From assembly GCA_937943625.1 (NCBI GenBank), contig CALEAD010000010.1:16217-80216 (forward strand): DNA of 64,000 nucleotides, given 5' to 3'. Numbering within the stretch: position 1 is the first letter of the stretch; every line of letters begins with the position of its first letter. Under the pieces are notes generated by a model. The model had not been told where the DNA came from. It saw only the letters and a list, made by a program, of their open reading frames with translations, and did no database searches. This DNA is from an uncultured Anaerolineae bacterium (GTDB lineage: Bacteria; Chloroflexota; Anaerolineae; Promineifilales; Promineifilaceae). Shown piece after piece: positions 1-9,845 of the stretch. A program made the position numbers and the translations under genes.

Positions 1-2
1 TC

Positions 3-641
3 TTCCATTTTCGTGGCCCAGAAGCCGCAACAGAAACAGCAGAAAGCGAAACGGCCGAAACCCTAAAACCCTACCTGCGCACAAAATCCCCTTTTGGCGC
101 GGGAAAAGATGCGCTGACGATAAGCACCATCTACAATTTGCCTGAATTCGACACCTTGGGCCACCACACCGCGCTGACATTGAGCAGCCTGAAGGGGCAA
201 CTGCTCGAAGGAAACATTTTTATCTGGAATCCCGGCCAGGGACATCTGCCCATTTACGTGCAGCGCCAGGCAGGCACACGGCTCAGCTCGCTGACACTGG
301 GCGGCCGCGATGCGCTGAGCCTGGCTATTAGCCGCGCCAATCTGCTGGCGCAGGGAATCGAGGCCACGCGCCTGCATCTGCAACATGCTGCGCACATTCT
401 GCAAGCAAACGGCCGTCGCTATGACTGGCTGATTGTGTACCCAGATGTTGACCCTGGCATGCCCTGGGAGCAGTTATTGCTGCCCGCCCTGGCAGAGCGG
501 CTGAAGGAAAACGGCCGTTTGCTCATCACCACCCGCAGCGCCTTTGCCTTTCGGATGCTCGCCGGCAAACCCGCTGCCCTGCGCCTGGTGAGCGACCGCA
601 AAAAACAAGGGTTCCGTGCCCTGCTTTACCAACGGGGCTGA
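3..641 (+). CDS. Class I SAM-dependent methyltransferase-like protein, 5' partial
   Basis: The reading frame is open from the window edge (base 3) to the stop at 641; the listed start at 138 is only an internal TTG, so the N-terminus lies outside. The visible part has a glycine-rich NPGQGHLPIY segment that fits SAM-binding motif I, an acidic-hydrophobic stretch (DWLIVYPDVD) where motif IV of RsmC/RlmG-type RNA methyltransferases lies, and a helix-strand segment typical of the end of a Rossmann fold (LKENGRLLITT). The usual NPP catalytic tetrapeptide is not seen, so substrate and activity are uncertain. It converges with the oxidoreductase gene on the other strand, whose stop is 22 bases away. 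Confidence 0.55.
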   Translation, partial: FHFRGPEAATETAESETAETLKPYLRTKSPFGAGKDALTISTIYNLPEFDTLGHHTALTLSSLKGQLLEGNIFIWNPGQGHLPIYVQRQAGTRLSSLTLGGRDALSLAISRANLLAQGIEATRLHLQHAAHILQANGRRYDWLIVYPDVDPGMPWEQLLLPALAERLKENGRLLITTRSAFAFRMLAGKPAALRLVSDRKKQGFRALLYQRG

Positions 642-663
642 TGACCGTTCACAATTGCCCAAA

Positions 664-2307
664 TTAGCGCAGCCACCCGCCTTCCCCCCACCGCTGCGCA
701 ATTTTGGCTTGCAGCGCCTGCGGCCATTGACTGACGTCTTCAGCCGGGTAAACGGGCAGCTCTGGCCCTTGCTGGCGCAGCAAATCAGCCGTGCGGCAGC
801 GCAAAATCCCTCTGGACGCCGCCAGCCCCGAAGCAGTTACACCGGACACGCCATGCGACAGCGTGCTGGCGCCGCACAGCCACAGCCCTTCAATGGGCGC
901 CTGGGCGGGGAAGGAAAACGGCCCCATTTGCCAGGGGGTCTTGGCCGTGCCATACAGGCTGCCCTGGTGCGCCGCCAGGTAATGCCGGTTGGTCAGCGGC
1001 GTGCCCAGTTCACAAAAGACCACGCGCGCGCGGATGCCGGGCACAATTTCCTCAACGGTGGCCAACATCTTCTCCGCCAGCGACGCCTTGAGCGCGCGGT
1101 ATTCGGCGTCGCGCGCCCCTTCCGGCTGATGCGCCCATTTCCAGAAAGGGTCGTAATTGACAAACGTGAACGCCTCCAGCGTGTGGTGGCCGCTATGCAT
1201 CTTGCTGGGGTCTTTCAGCGTGGTCACGGTGAGAAAAAGCGCATCGGCGCGCGGGCTGTGTAAAATGGTGCCTGCCAGGCCATCCCGATAGAGCTGGTCT
1301 ACGTCCGTGTGGCGGTAGAACCAGATATTGCCCGAATCCAGACCGGCGGCGCGCAAATCCATGTCTACGGCAAAGAACAGGCTGAGTGCCGAGACGGAAT
1401 AGGTCGTGCGGTTTAGCTTGCGCCGCAGCGACCAGGGCAGGTTTTCGCGGCCAATCAGCTTGCCAAAAGTCATTTCCGGGTCGGCATTGCTGACGACGTG
1501 CCGCGCCGTCAGGCGACTGCCATCTGCCAGCTGCACGCCGCTGACTCTGCCATCTTGCAATAGAATGCGCTGTACGGCCGTTGCCAGGCGCAGCTCTCCC
1601 CCTGCCCGCTTCAGCGCGCGCGTAAAGGCGCGGGGAATGGCGAAGGCGCCGCCCAGGGGGTAATAGCCGCCGTCAAAGTAGTGGTGCGTAACGCCCAGGT
1701 GCACTGGCGCCGAAACCTGTGAAGGCGGCAGGCCATGATCGCCAGACTGGGCGGAGAGAATCGCCTTCAGGAAGGGATCGCGCACAAAATGATCAATCAC
1801 AGCCTGCCCGGTGCGCAGCGCCCAACGCGCCAGGGTGCGCAATTGCAGCAGATCGGCGGGGCCGCGCAGGTGCGCCGCGCGCCGCAGGTCAGCTTGCAGC
1901 GCGTCTATGGTGGCAAAGTAGCCATCTATGCCTGTCGCTTCCTGGGGGAACCGCTCTTTCAGGCGGCTGGCGAAGTTGTCGCGCCCCTTGGGGATGCTAA
2001 AGCGCTCGCCGCCGGCCAGTACGTGGTCAAAGCCGTCTGGGTTTAGCTCGCAGAAGGCTAGGTCTTGGGAAACGCCTAGCCCTTCGTAGATGGCGCGCAT
2101 TTGCCCCCCAGCCCCAATGCCGCCAATGTAATGCACGCCGGGGCTAAAGCGATACCCTTCCAGGGTGAAGGAGTGCGTCCAGCCACCGGGCACTTCGTGC
2201 TGCTCGCAAACCAGCACTTTTTGGCCAGCCTGCGCCAGGGCAACGGCCGTTGTCAGCCCCCCTGCCCCAGAACCAATGACGATGGTGTCGTAATCATATG
2301 TTGACAT
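664..2307 (-). CDS. FAD-dependent phytoene desaturase / carotenoid isomerase-like oxidoreductase
   Basis: A 547-residue protein beginning with a dinucleotide-binding fold (VIGSGAGGLTTAVALAQAGQ followed by an acidic residue and VPGG), the signature of the CrtI/CrtISO/RetSat flavoprotein group. GVHYIGG near residue 60 and the C-terminal GLWLCGASTLSHGVSG block (second FAD-binding region) also fit. The family desaturates, isomerises or reduces carotenoids and retinoids; the exact substrate cannot be told from sequence. It is the last gene of a leftward run, 45 bases after purA. Its length is normal for the family and no other carotenoid gene is present here. Confidence 0.8.
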   Translation of the reverse strand: MSTYDYDTIVIGSGAGGLTTAVALAQAGQKVLVCEQHEVPGGWTHSFTLEGYRFSPGVHYIGGIGAGGQMRAIYEGLGVSQDLAFCELNPDGFDHVLAGGERFSIPKGRDNFASRLKERFPQEATGIDGYFATIDALQADLRRAAHLRGPADLLQLRTLARWALRTGQAVIDHFVRDPFLKAILSAQSGDHGLPPSQVSAPVHLGVTHHYFDGGYYPLGGAFAIPRAFTRALKRAGGELRLATAVQRILLQDGRVSGVQLADGSRLTARHVVSNADPEMTFGKLIGRENLPWSLRRKLNRTTYSVSALSLFFAVDMDLRAAGLDSGNIWFYRHTDVDQLYRDGLAGTILHSPRADALFLTVTTLKDPSKMHSGHHTLEAFTFVNYDPFWKWAHQPEGARDAEYRALKASLAEKMLATVEEIVPGIRARVVFCELGTPLTNRHYLAAHQGSLYGTAKTPWQMGPFSFPAQAPIEGLWLCGASTLSHGVSGVTASGLAASRGILRCRTADLLRQQGPELPVYPAEDVSQWPQALQAKIAQRWGEGGWLR

Positions 2308-2352
2308 AAACTATAAAAGCGTGTGGAATGAAGTGTGAACACTCTCCAATCC

Positions 2353-3651
2353 CTATTCTTCCCCCACCCAGATCGTCTGCGCGCGCGCCGGGCCAACGGA
2401 GATGATGCTGACAGGAATGCCGAGCTGCGCGGCAATGAAGGTGACGTACCCCTGCGCGTTGGCGGGCAGGTCGGCAAAGCGGCGCACGTGCGTAATCTCC
2501 TCTGACCAGCCGGGTAGGGTGTGGAAAATGGGCCGGCAGCGCGCCAGCAGGCGCAAATCGGTGGGGAACTGCTCCAGGCGACGGCCGTTTACCTCATAGG
2601 CCACGCAAACCGGCAGCTCTGGCAGGCCGCTGAGAATATCCAGCTTGGTCAGCGCCAGGTGGGTCAGCCCGTTGACGCGCCGCGCGTGGCGCAAAATGAG
2701 CAAATCCAGCCAGCCCACGCGGCGCGGCCGGCCGGTGGTGGTGCCATATTCGTCCCAGGGATTGGCGCCTGTGCCGCGCAACCGCATTGCCATCTCTCCC
2801 GTCAGCTCGGTGGGGAACGGGCCGCTGCCCACGCGGGAAGTAAACACCTTGGCCACCCCTAGCACCTGGCCTACTTCCCTGGGGCCCACGCCCAGCCCTG
2901 TCAGGGCACCGCCAGCGGTTGGGGAGGAGCTGGTCACAAAGGGATAGGTACCGTGATCAATATCCAGCAGCGTGCCCTGTGCCCCTTCGGCAAGCACAGT
3001 ACGGCCGTTGCGCAGCGCCTCGTCCAGCCAGACAGAGCCATCAACCAGGTAGGGTGCCAACCGCTGGGCGTAAGCGGCATACTCTGCTGCTACTGCGGTA
3101 GCGTCAAGCGGCTCTGCGCCGTAAATCTGGCGCAGCGTTTTATTGTGCATTGCCACGTGCGCATAAATGGCCTCCGCCAACGCTTCTGGGTCAGCCAGCA
3201 AGCCGGCTCGTAGCCCGACGCGGCTCACCTTATCGGTATAAGCGGGGCCAATGCCGCGCAGGGTTGTGCCAATGGCATCGCCACCGCGCTCTTGTTCCAC
3301 TGCTTTATCCAGGGCAATGTGGGCAGGTGTAATCAGGTGCGCATTTTCGCTGAGTTTCAGGCAAGCGGGCGTCACATTGACGCCTCTGGCGGCCAGGGCA
3401 TCCATCTCTTGCAGCATCACCCTGGGGTTCACCACCACGCCATTGCCAATGAGGCAGGTAACGGCCGGGTGAATGATGCCAGAAGGGATGAGGTGTAGCT
3501 TAAATACTTCGCTGCCAATCGTTACGGTATGGCCGGCATTATCGCCGCCGCTGTAGCGGGCAACAATATCTGCTTGCGCGGCGAGCAGGTCGGTGATGCG
3601 GCCTTTGCCTTCATCGCCCCACTGCGCGCCAATGACAATGTTCAGGGGCAT
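2353..3651 (-). CDS. purA: Adenylosuccinate synthetase
   Basis: Joins IMP and aspartate using GTP to form adenylosuccinate, the first committed step from IMP to AMP, in the cytoplasm. The ORF track runs further upstream, but the proper start is the ATG at 3651: it gives MPLNIVIGAQWGDEGKGRI, the canonical N-terminus with the GDEGKG GTP-binding loop, a normal length of 432 residues, and a GAGGAA ribosome site six bases upstream. The family blocks for IMP binding (GGDNAGHTV, GIGPAYTDK) and TTTGRPRRVGWLD are present. The 77 upstream residues of the listed ORF look non-coding. It sits 149 bases downstream of the L,D-transpeptidase gene on the same strand. Confidence 0.97.
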   Translation of the reverse strand: MPLNIVIGAQWGDEGKGRITDLLAAQADIVARYSGGDNAGHTVTIGSEVFKLHLIPSGIIHPAVTCLIGNGVVVNPRVMLQEMDALAARGVNVTPACLKLSENAHLITPAHIALDKAVEQERGGDAIGTTLRGIGPAYTDKVSRVGLRAGLLADPEALAEAIYAHVAMHNKTLRQIYGAEPLDATAVAAEYAAYAQRLAPYLVDGSVWLDEALRNGRTVLAEGAQGTLLDIDHGTYPFVTSSSPTAGGALTGLGVGPREVGQVLGVAKVFTSRVGSGPFPTELTGEMAMRLRGTGANPWDEYGTTTGRPRRVGWLDLLILRHARRVNGLTHLALTKLDILSGLPELPVCVAYEVNGRRLEQFPTDLRLLARCRPIFHTLPGWSEEITHVRRFADLPANAQGYVTFIAAQLGIPVSIISVGPARAQTIWVGEE

Positions 3652-3800
3652 GAGGTTCCTCGCTAACTGCGCCTGTTGGAAACTGGGGCTGTGACTGCCG
3701 ACCAGCGACTGCAGGCTGCCTTGCCTCTCTGGTATTGCGATTGGCGGTCTGCCGTCGGCGGTCGAAAAAGTGTCAAGAGCATCTGAACCGTGCTCTAATT

Positions 3801-4898
3801 CTAATAATGAACATTCACCAACGTACCAATGCTGGCCCAGTAGAAGAGCCACTCGGCATCTGAGGTGCGCATGTTGACACAACCATGGCTCATGGGTGTG
3901 CCAAAGTTGTTGTGCCAGAACGTGCCGTGTAGCGCGTAATCCTTGTAGAAGTACATGACGTAGGGCACATTTTCCAGGTAATAGTTATAGCCCAGGCGAC
4001 GGCCGTCCATTGTCTGACTGGTGTAGGTGAGATAAATGCGAAACTGGCCAGTGACGGTGGGCGTGCGCGCCAGGCCACTGGAAATGAGGGTGGTTAATAC
4101 GGGCACATCCCCTTCGTAGGCGGTGAGGGTTTGCGTGGTCAGGTTCACGTCTATCCAACGCTCTTTGGGGCCAACGCCAAAGGGGCGCGTAACAGGGCCG
4201 CGCTGCTCGGCAACAAAGGTGGGCACGGGGGTGTTCGTGGGCGTTGGCGTGGGGGTGGGCGTCGGCGTTAACGTCCAGGTGGCGCGCGGCCCCTGGCTTT
4301 GCAGGTTGATGGGCTTTGGCAGCAAGACAGCGGTCGTGGGGGTAGCCGTTGGCGTGGGGGAGGGAGCAAGGGTTTCTGGTTGGGGCGGCAATTGGGAAAC
4401 GGCCGTTGCCTCTGCCGCAATCAGCCTCTCCTGCCCACCCTGCGCCGCCAGCACCCACGCAGGTGATGGGGTAACCACCACGCCACGCATTTCGGCTTCC
4501 ACTTGCGGCGGCACTGCCAGCCGCCATGCCCCCGCCATAAGCAACAGCAGCAAAACAGCCAGCACACCCACACTCCCCCAGCGCAGAAACGGCCGTTGCC
4601 ACCAGGCCATCTCGCTTTCTCCAGACTGTTCAGCAGGGGCAGACACCTGCGCCACCCGCGCCTGCGCCCAGGCCATGGCTTTTTGTACGGTAGGTGAAGT
4701 GGGATTGAGGGCTGCGGCACGTTGTACATAGGCAACGGCCGTTTGCGGGTTAGCGGTCACGCTGGCCAGCAGCAGCCAGGCTGCCACCTGCTGCGGATTC
4801 TGCTGCAAAACCTGCTGCAACAGACGCCGCGCCTCTCCTCGTTGCCCCTGTTGGATCGCCTGCTGCGCCTGACGCAGCAAGGCCGCTTCCTGGTTCAT
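3801..4898 (-). CDS. L,D-transpeptidase (YkuD) with TPR-like N-terminus and membrane anchor
   Basis: Predicted to cross-link peptidoglycan or attach proteins to it outside the membrane. The C-terminal YkuD domain ends with SHGCVNM, holding the catalytic Cys and His. Residues 1-85 form TPR-like helices (RQAQQAIQQGQRGEARRL and ALNPTSPTVQ), followed by one membrane segment (GVLAVLLLLLMAGAW) and a Thr/Pro-rich linker (TPTPTPTPTPTNTP) leading to the catalytic domain. The start at 4898 (MNQEAALL) is preferred over the upstream ATG because a GGGGGAAG ribosome site lies just ahead. The amidase gene ends 11 bases upstream on the same strand, suggesting one wall-remodelling transcript. A TPR region on the cytoplasmic side is unusual for this family. 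Confidence 0.9.
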   Translation of the reverse strand: MNQEAALLRQAQQAIQQGQRGEARRLLQQVLQQNPQQVAAWLLLASVTANPQTAVAYVQRAAALNPTSPTVQKAMAWAQARVAQVSAPAEQSGESEMAWWQRPFLRWGSVGVLAVLLLLLMAGAWRLAVPPQVEAEMRGVVVTPSPAWVLAAQGGQERLIAAEATAVSQLPPQPETLAPSPTPTATPTTAVLLPKPINLQSQGPRATWTLTPTPTPTPTPTNTPVPTFVAEQRGPVTRPFGVGPKERWIDVNLTTQTLTAYEGDVPVLTTLISSGLARTPTVTGQFRIYLTYTSQTMDGRRLGYNYYLENVPYVMYFYKDYALHGTFWHNNFGTPMSHGCVNMRTSDAEWLFYWASIGTLVNVHY

Positions 4899-4909
4899 TC
4901 TTCCCCCTG

Positions 4910-5689
4910 CTACGGGCGGCGCAAAAAGCACAGCACCCCATCTGTAATGCCAGCGGCAGGAATATAAGAATCTGTCGTCAGCATCTTCCGGTCTAAATTC
5001 ATAAAGCCAGTTTCAATGATAATGGCCGGAACCCCACGCGCAATTTTGCGGAAGGCGTGATAATCAGTCATGTGTGGCGTAATCGTGTTTGCGTGATAGA
5101 TCATGCCCGTCGTGCGCTGATACGCCTCCTCCACGCAAATCGAAAGCGCGCTGGAATCGGTGAACGAAGAGCCAGCGATCTTAAAGCCGGTGGCCAGATC
5201 ATTGTAGTAAACGCAAGAATCGGCGTGAATCGAAATCAGCGCCGTACCATAATAGTTGTTCAGGCGCGGGTCGAACTCATCCAGCAGTTCCGTGTAAATG
5301 CCCCTGGCCAAAAGCTGCGCCTGTACCTGCTGCGCAATGTCGCTGTTTACTTGCAGCTCCGTCAGCCCATCCTCACACACAGCGCCGCTATCGCTGTTGC
5401 GGTGGCCAACAATAATGCCAATCCGCAGCGGGCCAGGGCTTTGCGCCAGCCGCTGTGTGACCGGCTTCTCCGGGACAGCTTTGTAAATGGGCGCAGATAG
5501 CCCCCCACCCTCTTCGGGGGCAACCGCAGCGGCCAGGCTGCTCTCCGGTGGGCTAAAGAACCAATAGACTGTCAGCATCCCCGCTGCGGCCAGCACGACA
5601 AAGATCAACAGTGGCAAAGAAGTCATCAGCGGCGATGGCAGCAACGGCCGTTTTCCTGGCGACATCTGGCGTTTATACTCGCAGTACAT
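4910..5689 (-). CDS. N-acetylmuramoyl-L-alanine amidase (Amidase_3 type), membrane-anchored
   Basis: Zinc amidase predicted to cut the bond between N-acetylmuramic acid and L-alanine in peptidoglycan. After a basic N-terminus there is one hydrophobic segment (LLIFVVLAAAGMLTVYWFF), then the catalytic domain. Zinc and catalytic positions are recognisable: GH in IIVGHRNSDSGA, Glu in DGLTELQVN, His in SIHADS and Glu in IIIETGFMN. The domain is short, so this is a minimal enzyme. Start is the ATG at 5689 or the Met eight codons later. It is the first gene of a leftward set with the L,D-transpeptidase. Confidence 0.88.
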   Translation of the reverse strand: MYCEYKRQMSPGKRPLLPSPLMTSLPLLIFVVLAAAGMLTVYWFFSPPESSLAAAVAPEEGGGLSAPIYKAVPEKPVTQRLAQSPGPLRIGIIVGHRNSDSGAVCEDGLTELQVNSDIAQQVQAQLLARGIYTELLDEFDPRLNNYYGTALISIHADSCVYYNDLATGFKIAGSSFTDSSALSICVEEAYQRTTGMIYHANTITPHMTDYHAFRKIARGVPAIIIETGFMNLDRKMLTTDSYIPAAGITDGVLCFLRRP

Positions 5690-6029
5690 GACCTTATTTT
5701 ACACGCAATGTCAACATAAGAAAATGAAAAGCGAGTATAAGAAAAGCGCAAACAAGTTTGGCGTGAAGCTGACAAGCTGCTAAAACCCAGCTTAGCTGGT
5801 CAGCCAATCAGCCAGTCAGCCGCAAAGCTGATAGGCCAACAGGCTGAAAAAGTGATCAGCCAGACAAAAAGCTAAGCAAACGATAACCAACATACCATAT
5901 TTTCATCTATGCCCTATAATTAATGAACGGAACTATCCATGTGGCGCGCTGTTTGGTCATTTCCTCACAACCCAACACCAAACCAATCACCACCACATCA
6001 AAATCTGTCATGAGGAGCTAATAAAATAT
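5690..6029 (+). promoter_or_regulatory. Spacer between amidase and ftsH, with a possible ftsH -10 box
   Basis: A 340-base spacer between divergent genes. The part from about 5765 to 5875 is built of degenerate AGCTG/CAGCC words; a similar stretch ends before the kinase gene at 31153-31197. A TATAAT hexamer at 5915-5920, about 110 bases ahead of ftsH, is a plausible -10 box, but no good -35 hexamer is seen at standard spacing. A GAGGAG ribosome site lies 12 bases ahead of the ftsH ATG. No ORF here looks coding. Confidence 0.4.
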
Positions 6030-7946
6030 ATGGATGACCAGAACTCCAACAACGAACAGCGTCCCGGCATTCCCGCCTGGGTCTGGATACTCGGCCTGTT
6101 CGCCGTCATCTTAGGCCTCAACTTCTTTCTCAACAACCGCCTTTCTAGCGCCTCGCGCGTTGGCCTCACCGAAGCGATGGACATGGTGAAAGCAGGCCAG
6201 GTGTCGCAGATGACCTTGACGGGCAGCCGGCTGCAGCTCACGCGCGACGATGGAAGCGAGGTCTTTACCACCGTTGACCCACGTGGCCGCCTGGAAGAGA
6301 CACTGGCCTACTACGGCGTTACCGCCGAAGTGCTGCGTACCAATAAGGTAGAGATAACGGTCAACGATCAGACCGTTTGGCAAACCCTGCTCAGTATCGT
6401 GCTGACGATTGGTCCATTCTTGCTGCTGATATGGCTCTTCACGCGCGGCTTCCGCCAGATGCAGGGGGGGGGTGGTAACAGCATTTTTGGCTTTGGCCGC
6501 AGCCGCGCCAAAAACCTGACCGACGCCAATCGCCCCACCGTCACATTTGAAGACGTGGCCGGCGTGGAAGAAGCCAAATTGGAGCTGCAAGAAGTGGTGC
6601 AGTTTTTGCGCGAGCCGGAAAAATTTGTACAGGTAGGCGCACGTATTCCCAAGGGCGTTTTGATGGTAGGGCCTCCTGGCACGGGCAAGACGCTGCTGGC
6701 ACGCGCCGTCGCGGGCGAAGCAGGCGTGCCCTTCTTCCACATTTCTGGCTCCGAGTTTGTGGAGATGTTTGTGGGTGTGGGCGCCAGCCGTGTGCGAGAC
6801 CTGTTCGATAAAGCGAAACAATCCGCCCCCTCCATCGTCTTTGTGGACGAAATTGATGCTGTTGGCCGGCAGCGCGGCGCCGGGCTGGGCGGGGGACACG
6901 ACGAGCGCGAGCAAACCCTGAATCAGATCTTGGTCGAGATGGACGGCTTCGACAACGAAACAAACGTCATCGTGATGGCCGCCACTAACCGTGCAGACAT
7001 TCTCGATCCGGCGCTCTTGCGTCCTGGGCGCTTCGATCGCAAAGTGTTCGTAGACCTACCAGACATCAAAGGGCGGGAAAAAATCCTCAAAGTTCACGCG
7101 CGCGGCAAGCCCATTGCCAAAGAGGTAAACTTTGACGACATGGCGCGCCTGACGGCCGGTTTCTCTGGCGCCGACCTGGAAAACTTGATCAACGAGGCGG
7201 CCATCTTTGCGGCGCGGCGCAACCGACGCACCATTGGCCTGCTAGAGTTCCAGGATGCCTTTGACCGCGTAGTGATGGGGCCAGAGCGCAAAAGCCGGGT
7301 AATGAGTCCTGAAGACAAAGAAACGGTGGCCTATCACGAAGCAGGTCACGCCGTTGTCAGCTTCCACCTGGTACACACGGACCCGGTACAAAAGATCACC
7401 ATCGTGCCGCGTGGGCGCGCGGGCGGCTACGTGATGCCGCTGCCAGAAGACCGCTTTGTCTACAGCCGCGAATACTTTGAAGACCGCATAGCCATGGCCC
7501 TGGGCGGGCGCGCCGCAGAAGAGGTATTCTTTGGCCGCATTACCACCGGTGCCTCGAATGATTTGCAGCAGGCAACGCGCATGGCGCGCGCCATGGTGAT
7601 GGAATATGGCATGTCGGAACGGCTGGGGCTGCCCACCTACGGTGAAAATTCCAGCAACCCATTCCTGGGGCGTGAATTTGGCTGGGGCATGGGTGGCCGT
7701 GACTACAGCGAGCAGGCGGCGCAAGTGATTGATGAGGAAGTGAAGCGCATCCTGTCGGATAACTACAATCGTGCCCTGACCATCATCCGCGAGAACCGGC
7801 ACAAGATGGAGCGCCTGGCCAGGGCGCTGATGGAAGTGGAGACGCTAGATCGCGCTGAGTTTGAGCGCATTATGAATGCCGATATGCCGCTAGAGCTGCC
7901 CGCAGCGCTGGAACTGGAGCCGGTGCAGCTAGAGGCAGCGGATTAA
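6030..7946 (+). CDS. ftsH: ATP-dependent zinc metalloprotease FtsH
   Basis: Membrane-bound AAA+ protease that degrades unassembled membrane proteins and short-lived regulators. The 638 residues show the full architecture: membrane segment near residue 15-35, short extracytoplasmic domain, second membrane segment ([18 protein letters not shown]), AAA domain with Walker A GPPGTGKT and Walker B IVFVDEID, second-region-of-homology arginines in RPGRFDRKV, and the zinc site HEAGH in the protease domain. Start at 6030 has a GAGGAG site 12 bases upstream. Unlike most neighbours, the gene has no ACGGCCGT octamer over 1.9 kb. A strong terminator follows. Confidence 0.98.
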   Translation: MDDQNSNNEQRPGIPAWVWILGLFAVILGLNFFLNNRLSSASRVGLTEAMDMVKAGQVSQMTLTGSRLQLTRDDGSEVFTTVDPRGRLEETLAYYGVTAEVLRTNKVEITVNDQTVWQTLLSIVLTIGPFLLLIWLFTRGFRQMQGGGGNSIFGFGRSRAKNLTDANRPTVTFEDVAGVEEAKLELQEVVQFLREPEKFVQVGARIPKGVLMVGPPGTGKTLLARAVAGEAGVPFFHISGSEFVEMFVGVGASRVRDLFDKAKQSAPSIVFVDEIDAVGRQRGAGLGGGHDEREQTLNQILVEMDGFDNETNVIVMAATNRADILDPALLRPGRFDRKVFVDLPDIKGREKILKVHARGKPIAKEVNFDDMARLTAGFSGADLENLINEAAIFAARRNRRTIGLLEFQDAFDRVVMGPERKSRVMSPEDKETVAYHEAGHAVVSFHLVHTDPVQKITIVPRGRAGGYVMPLPEDRFVYSREYFEDRIAMALGGRAAEEVFFGRITTGASNDLQQATRMARAMVMEYGMSERLGLPTYGENSSNPFLGREFGWGMGGRDYSEQAAQVIDEEVKRILSDNYNRALTIIRENRHKMERLARALMEVETLDRAEFERIMNADMPLELPAALELEPVQLEAAD

Positions 7947-8001
7947 GATGCCTTTTCGGTTTGCTGAACCGGGTCGCTTTTTCGCTCTTTCACTTTCTGA
8001 C

Positions 8002-8031
8002 GCCCCCCGCTAAAATCGGGGGGTGTTTTTT
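8002..8031 (+). terminator. Rho-independent terminator after ftsH
   Basis: The arms GCCCCCCG and CGGGGGGT pair across a 7-base loop and are followed by G then six T. It lies 56 bases after the ftsH stop codon. Confidence 0.85.
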
Positions 8032-8033
8032 AT

Positions 8034-8131
8034 GCTGGACACTGGTGTTTTTGCTGGCTGCCGGAGTAGCGCAATTTGCCAAAATCGCGTTGCGGCGCCA
8101 GAGGCCAACGCCAATTTCGCCAGACTCCAGG
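8034..8131. repeat. REP-like intergenic repeat, copy 1
   Basis: First of three related elements of about 70-100 bases, the others at 18412 and 33423. Shared words include CTGGACACTG, a TTTTTGCTG stretch, TAGCGC, TTTGCCAAAATCGC, GCGCCAGAGG and TTTCGCCAGAC. The centre can form a stem around GCC. All three lie just after the 3' end of a rightward gene. Confidence 0.75.
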
Positions 8132-8144
8132 TTTATGGTGTGTG

Positions 8145-8933
8145 ATGGATGATTATCTGACTCTGCAACAAGATGGCGCGGTGCTGACGGTGGCACTGAA
8201 TCGCCCGCAAAGCCATAACGCACTCAGCCCAGCGCTGATTGCGGCGCTGACGGAGACATTTCGCGCCCTGAATGGGCGTAACGATGTGCGTGTGGTGGTG
8301 CTGACGGGCAACGGCCGTTCCTTTTGTGCCGGCGCCGACCTGAATGTGATGCGCGCCGCCGCCGATTACACCTTTGCCGAGAATCTGGCCGACGGCCGCG
8401 CAATTTTTGATCTAATGGAGGCGGTAGACGGCTGCGCCAAACCGGTCATTGGCCGCATCAATGGCGCGGCAATTGGCGGCGGCGCCGGGCTGGTAAGCTG
8501 CTGCGATGTTGTGGTAGCAGCCGAACGCGCTACCTTTGCCTTTAGCGAAGTACGCCTGGGCATTGTGCCCGCTGTCATTTCGCCCTTTGTGCTGGCCAAA
8601 ATTGGCGTGGCCAACGGCCGTGAACTGTTCCTGACCGGCGAACGCTTTAGCGCGCAACGCGCCAAAGAGGTGGGGCTGGTGCAGCACGTTGTGCCAGAAA
8701 CAGAGCTGGATGCGGCCGTAGCCGAACGGATAACGCAACTGCTCCAGGCGGCCCCAGGGGCGCAAACGGCCGTCAAGTCTCTCATCCGCACCGTCGCCTA
8801 TCAGCCCAAAACGGCCGTGCGCGACCTCACCGCCAACCTGATTGCCGAGCGCCGCGCCAGTGCTGAAGGGCGCGAAGGCATGAGCGCCTTCTTGCAAAAA
8901 CGGCCGCCCTGGTGGCAAGAGCAGCATGATTAA
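8145..8933 (+). CDS. Enoyl-CoA hydratase/isomerase family protein
   Basis: Crotonase-fold enzyme expected to act on an acyl-CoA thioester, most simply hydrating enoyl-CoA in fatty-acid or related breakdown. The start at 8145 ([11 protein letters not shown]) gives 262 residues, the usual family size; the upstream part of the ORF lies in a repeat element. The oxyanion-hole segments are present: [11 protein letters not shown] and [16 protein letters not shown]. Family Glu positions are less clear, so isomerase or other crotonase chemistry is possible. Its stop overlaps the next gene by 8 bases, indicating translational coupling. Confidence 0.88.
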   Translation: MDDYLTLQQDGAVLTVALNRPQSHNALSPALIAALTETFRALNGRNDVRVVVLTGNGRSFCAGADLNVMRAAADYTFAENLADGRAIFDLMEAVDGCAKPVIGRINGAAIGGGAGLVSCCDVVVAAERATFAFSEVRLGIVPAVISPFVLAKIGVANGRELFLTGERFSAQRAKEVGLVQHVVPETELDAAVAERITQLLQAAPGAQTAVKSLIRTVAYQPKTAVRDLTANLIAERRASAEGREGMSAFLQKRPPWWQEQHD

Positions 8934-9807
8934 CCCGACAACAAAACCAACCCCCGTTTCCTCTAGCTCTGGCTCCAGCTTATCCAGTAGCGCCGCAGCC
9001 GAAGCCAGGGTCGTCGCCGCCACGGAGTGGCCGCACACGCGCCAGAGTCTAGCCGCTGATTTGCGCGCCCTGGGCGTGCGGCCTGGCATGACGCTGTTGG
9101 TTCACGCCTCGCTCAAAAGTTTGGGCTGGGTCAATGGCGGCCCGGTTCCCGTCATTCAGGCTTTGCAAGACGTGTTGACACCGCAGGGCACGCTGGTGAT
9201 GCCCGCGCACACCGGCGACTGCTCCGACCCGGCGCTGTGGGTGAACCCGCCCATCCCCAAGGCGTGGCACAAGCTGGTGCGCGACACCATGCCTGCGTTT
9301 GACCCGCGCTGCACCCCAACGCGCGGCATGGGCGCAATTGCCGAATTATTCCGCACCTGGCCTGACGTGCAGCGCAGCAATCATCCCCAGCTTTCTTTTG
9401 CCGCCTGGGGGCGCCATGCCGCTTTCGTCACGGCCGATCACAGCCTGGCAAATGGCCTGGGCGAAGGCTCCCCGCTGGCGCGTGTGTATGACCTGGACGG
9501 GTTTGTGCTGTTTTTGGGCACGGGCTTTGCCACCAACACCTCCTTTCACCTGGCGGAATACCGCGCCAATGCGCGCCCGCCGGTGACGCTGGGCGCACCC
9601 GTGTGCGATGAGGCGGGCGACTCCATCTGGGTGACGTTTAGCGATATTGACTTTAACGACTCTATTTTTCCCGCCATTGGCGCAGAGTTCGAGGCAACGG
9701 GCGCAGTCACAGTCGGGCAGGTGGGTTCCGCCATCTGTCGCCTGTTTGCACAGCGCGCGGCGGTAGATTTTGCGGTAAACTGGCTACGCGAAGTCTACCA
9801 CCTTTAA
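8926..9807 (+). CDS. AAC(3)-family N-acetyltransferase
   Basis: The 293-residue protein matches the antibiotic N-acetyltransferase (AAC(3)/YokD-type) fold: [16 protein letters not shown] near residue 50, [37 protein letters not shown], and [17 protein letters not shown], which carries the His expected at the acetyl-CoA site. Some members acetylate the 3-amino group of aminoglycosides, but many chromosomal ones have unknown substrates, so resistance should not be assumed. The first 30 residues are Ser/Thr-rich and not conserved. The start overlaps the hydratase stop by 8 bases. Confidence 0.88.
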   Translation: MINPTTKPTPVSSSSGSSLSSSAAAEARVVAATEWPHTRQSLAADLRALGVRPGMTLLVHASLKSLGWVNGGPVPVIQALQDVLTPQGTLVMPAHTGDCSDPALWVNPPIPKAWHKLVRDTMPAFDPRCTPTRGMGAIAELFRTWPDVQRSNHPQLSFAAWGRHAAFVTADHSLANGLGEGSPLARVYDLDGFVLFLGTGFATNTSFHLAEYRANARPPVTLGAPVCDEAGDSIWVTFSDIDFNDSIFPAIGAEFEATGAVTVGQVGSAICRLFAQRAAVDFAVNWLREVYHL

Positions 9808-9845
9808 CCACCCCTGCTGGCAACGAGTGGAACAAATAAACGCAT

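Noticed and set aside
3652-3882. N-terminal extension of the purA ORF
   Set aside because: The extension overlaps the transpeptidase gene end and a repeat-rich spacer; the ATG at 3651 has a good ribosome site and gives the canonical PurA N-terminus.
4215-4275. GTGGGCGT-type minisatellite as a separate repeat
   Set aside because: It simply encodes the Thr/Pro-rich linker of the L,D-transpeptidase, as does the similar tract at 50040-50120 in the PKD/SCP protein.
8926-9807. Calling the acetyltransferase an aminoglycoside-resistance gene
   Set aside because: Family membership alone does not show the substrate, and nothing nearby suggests a resistance context.
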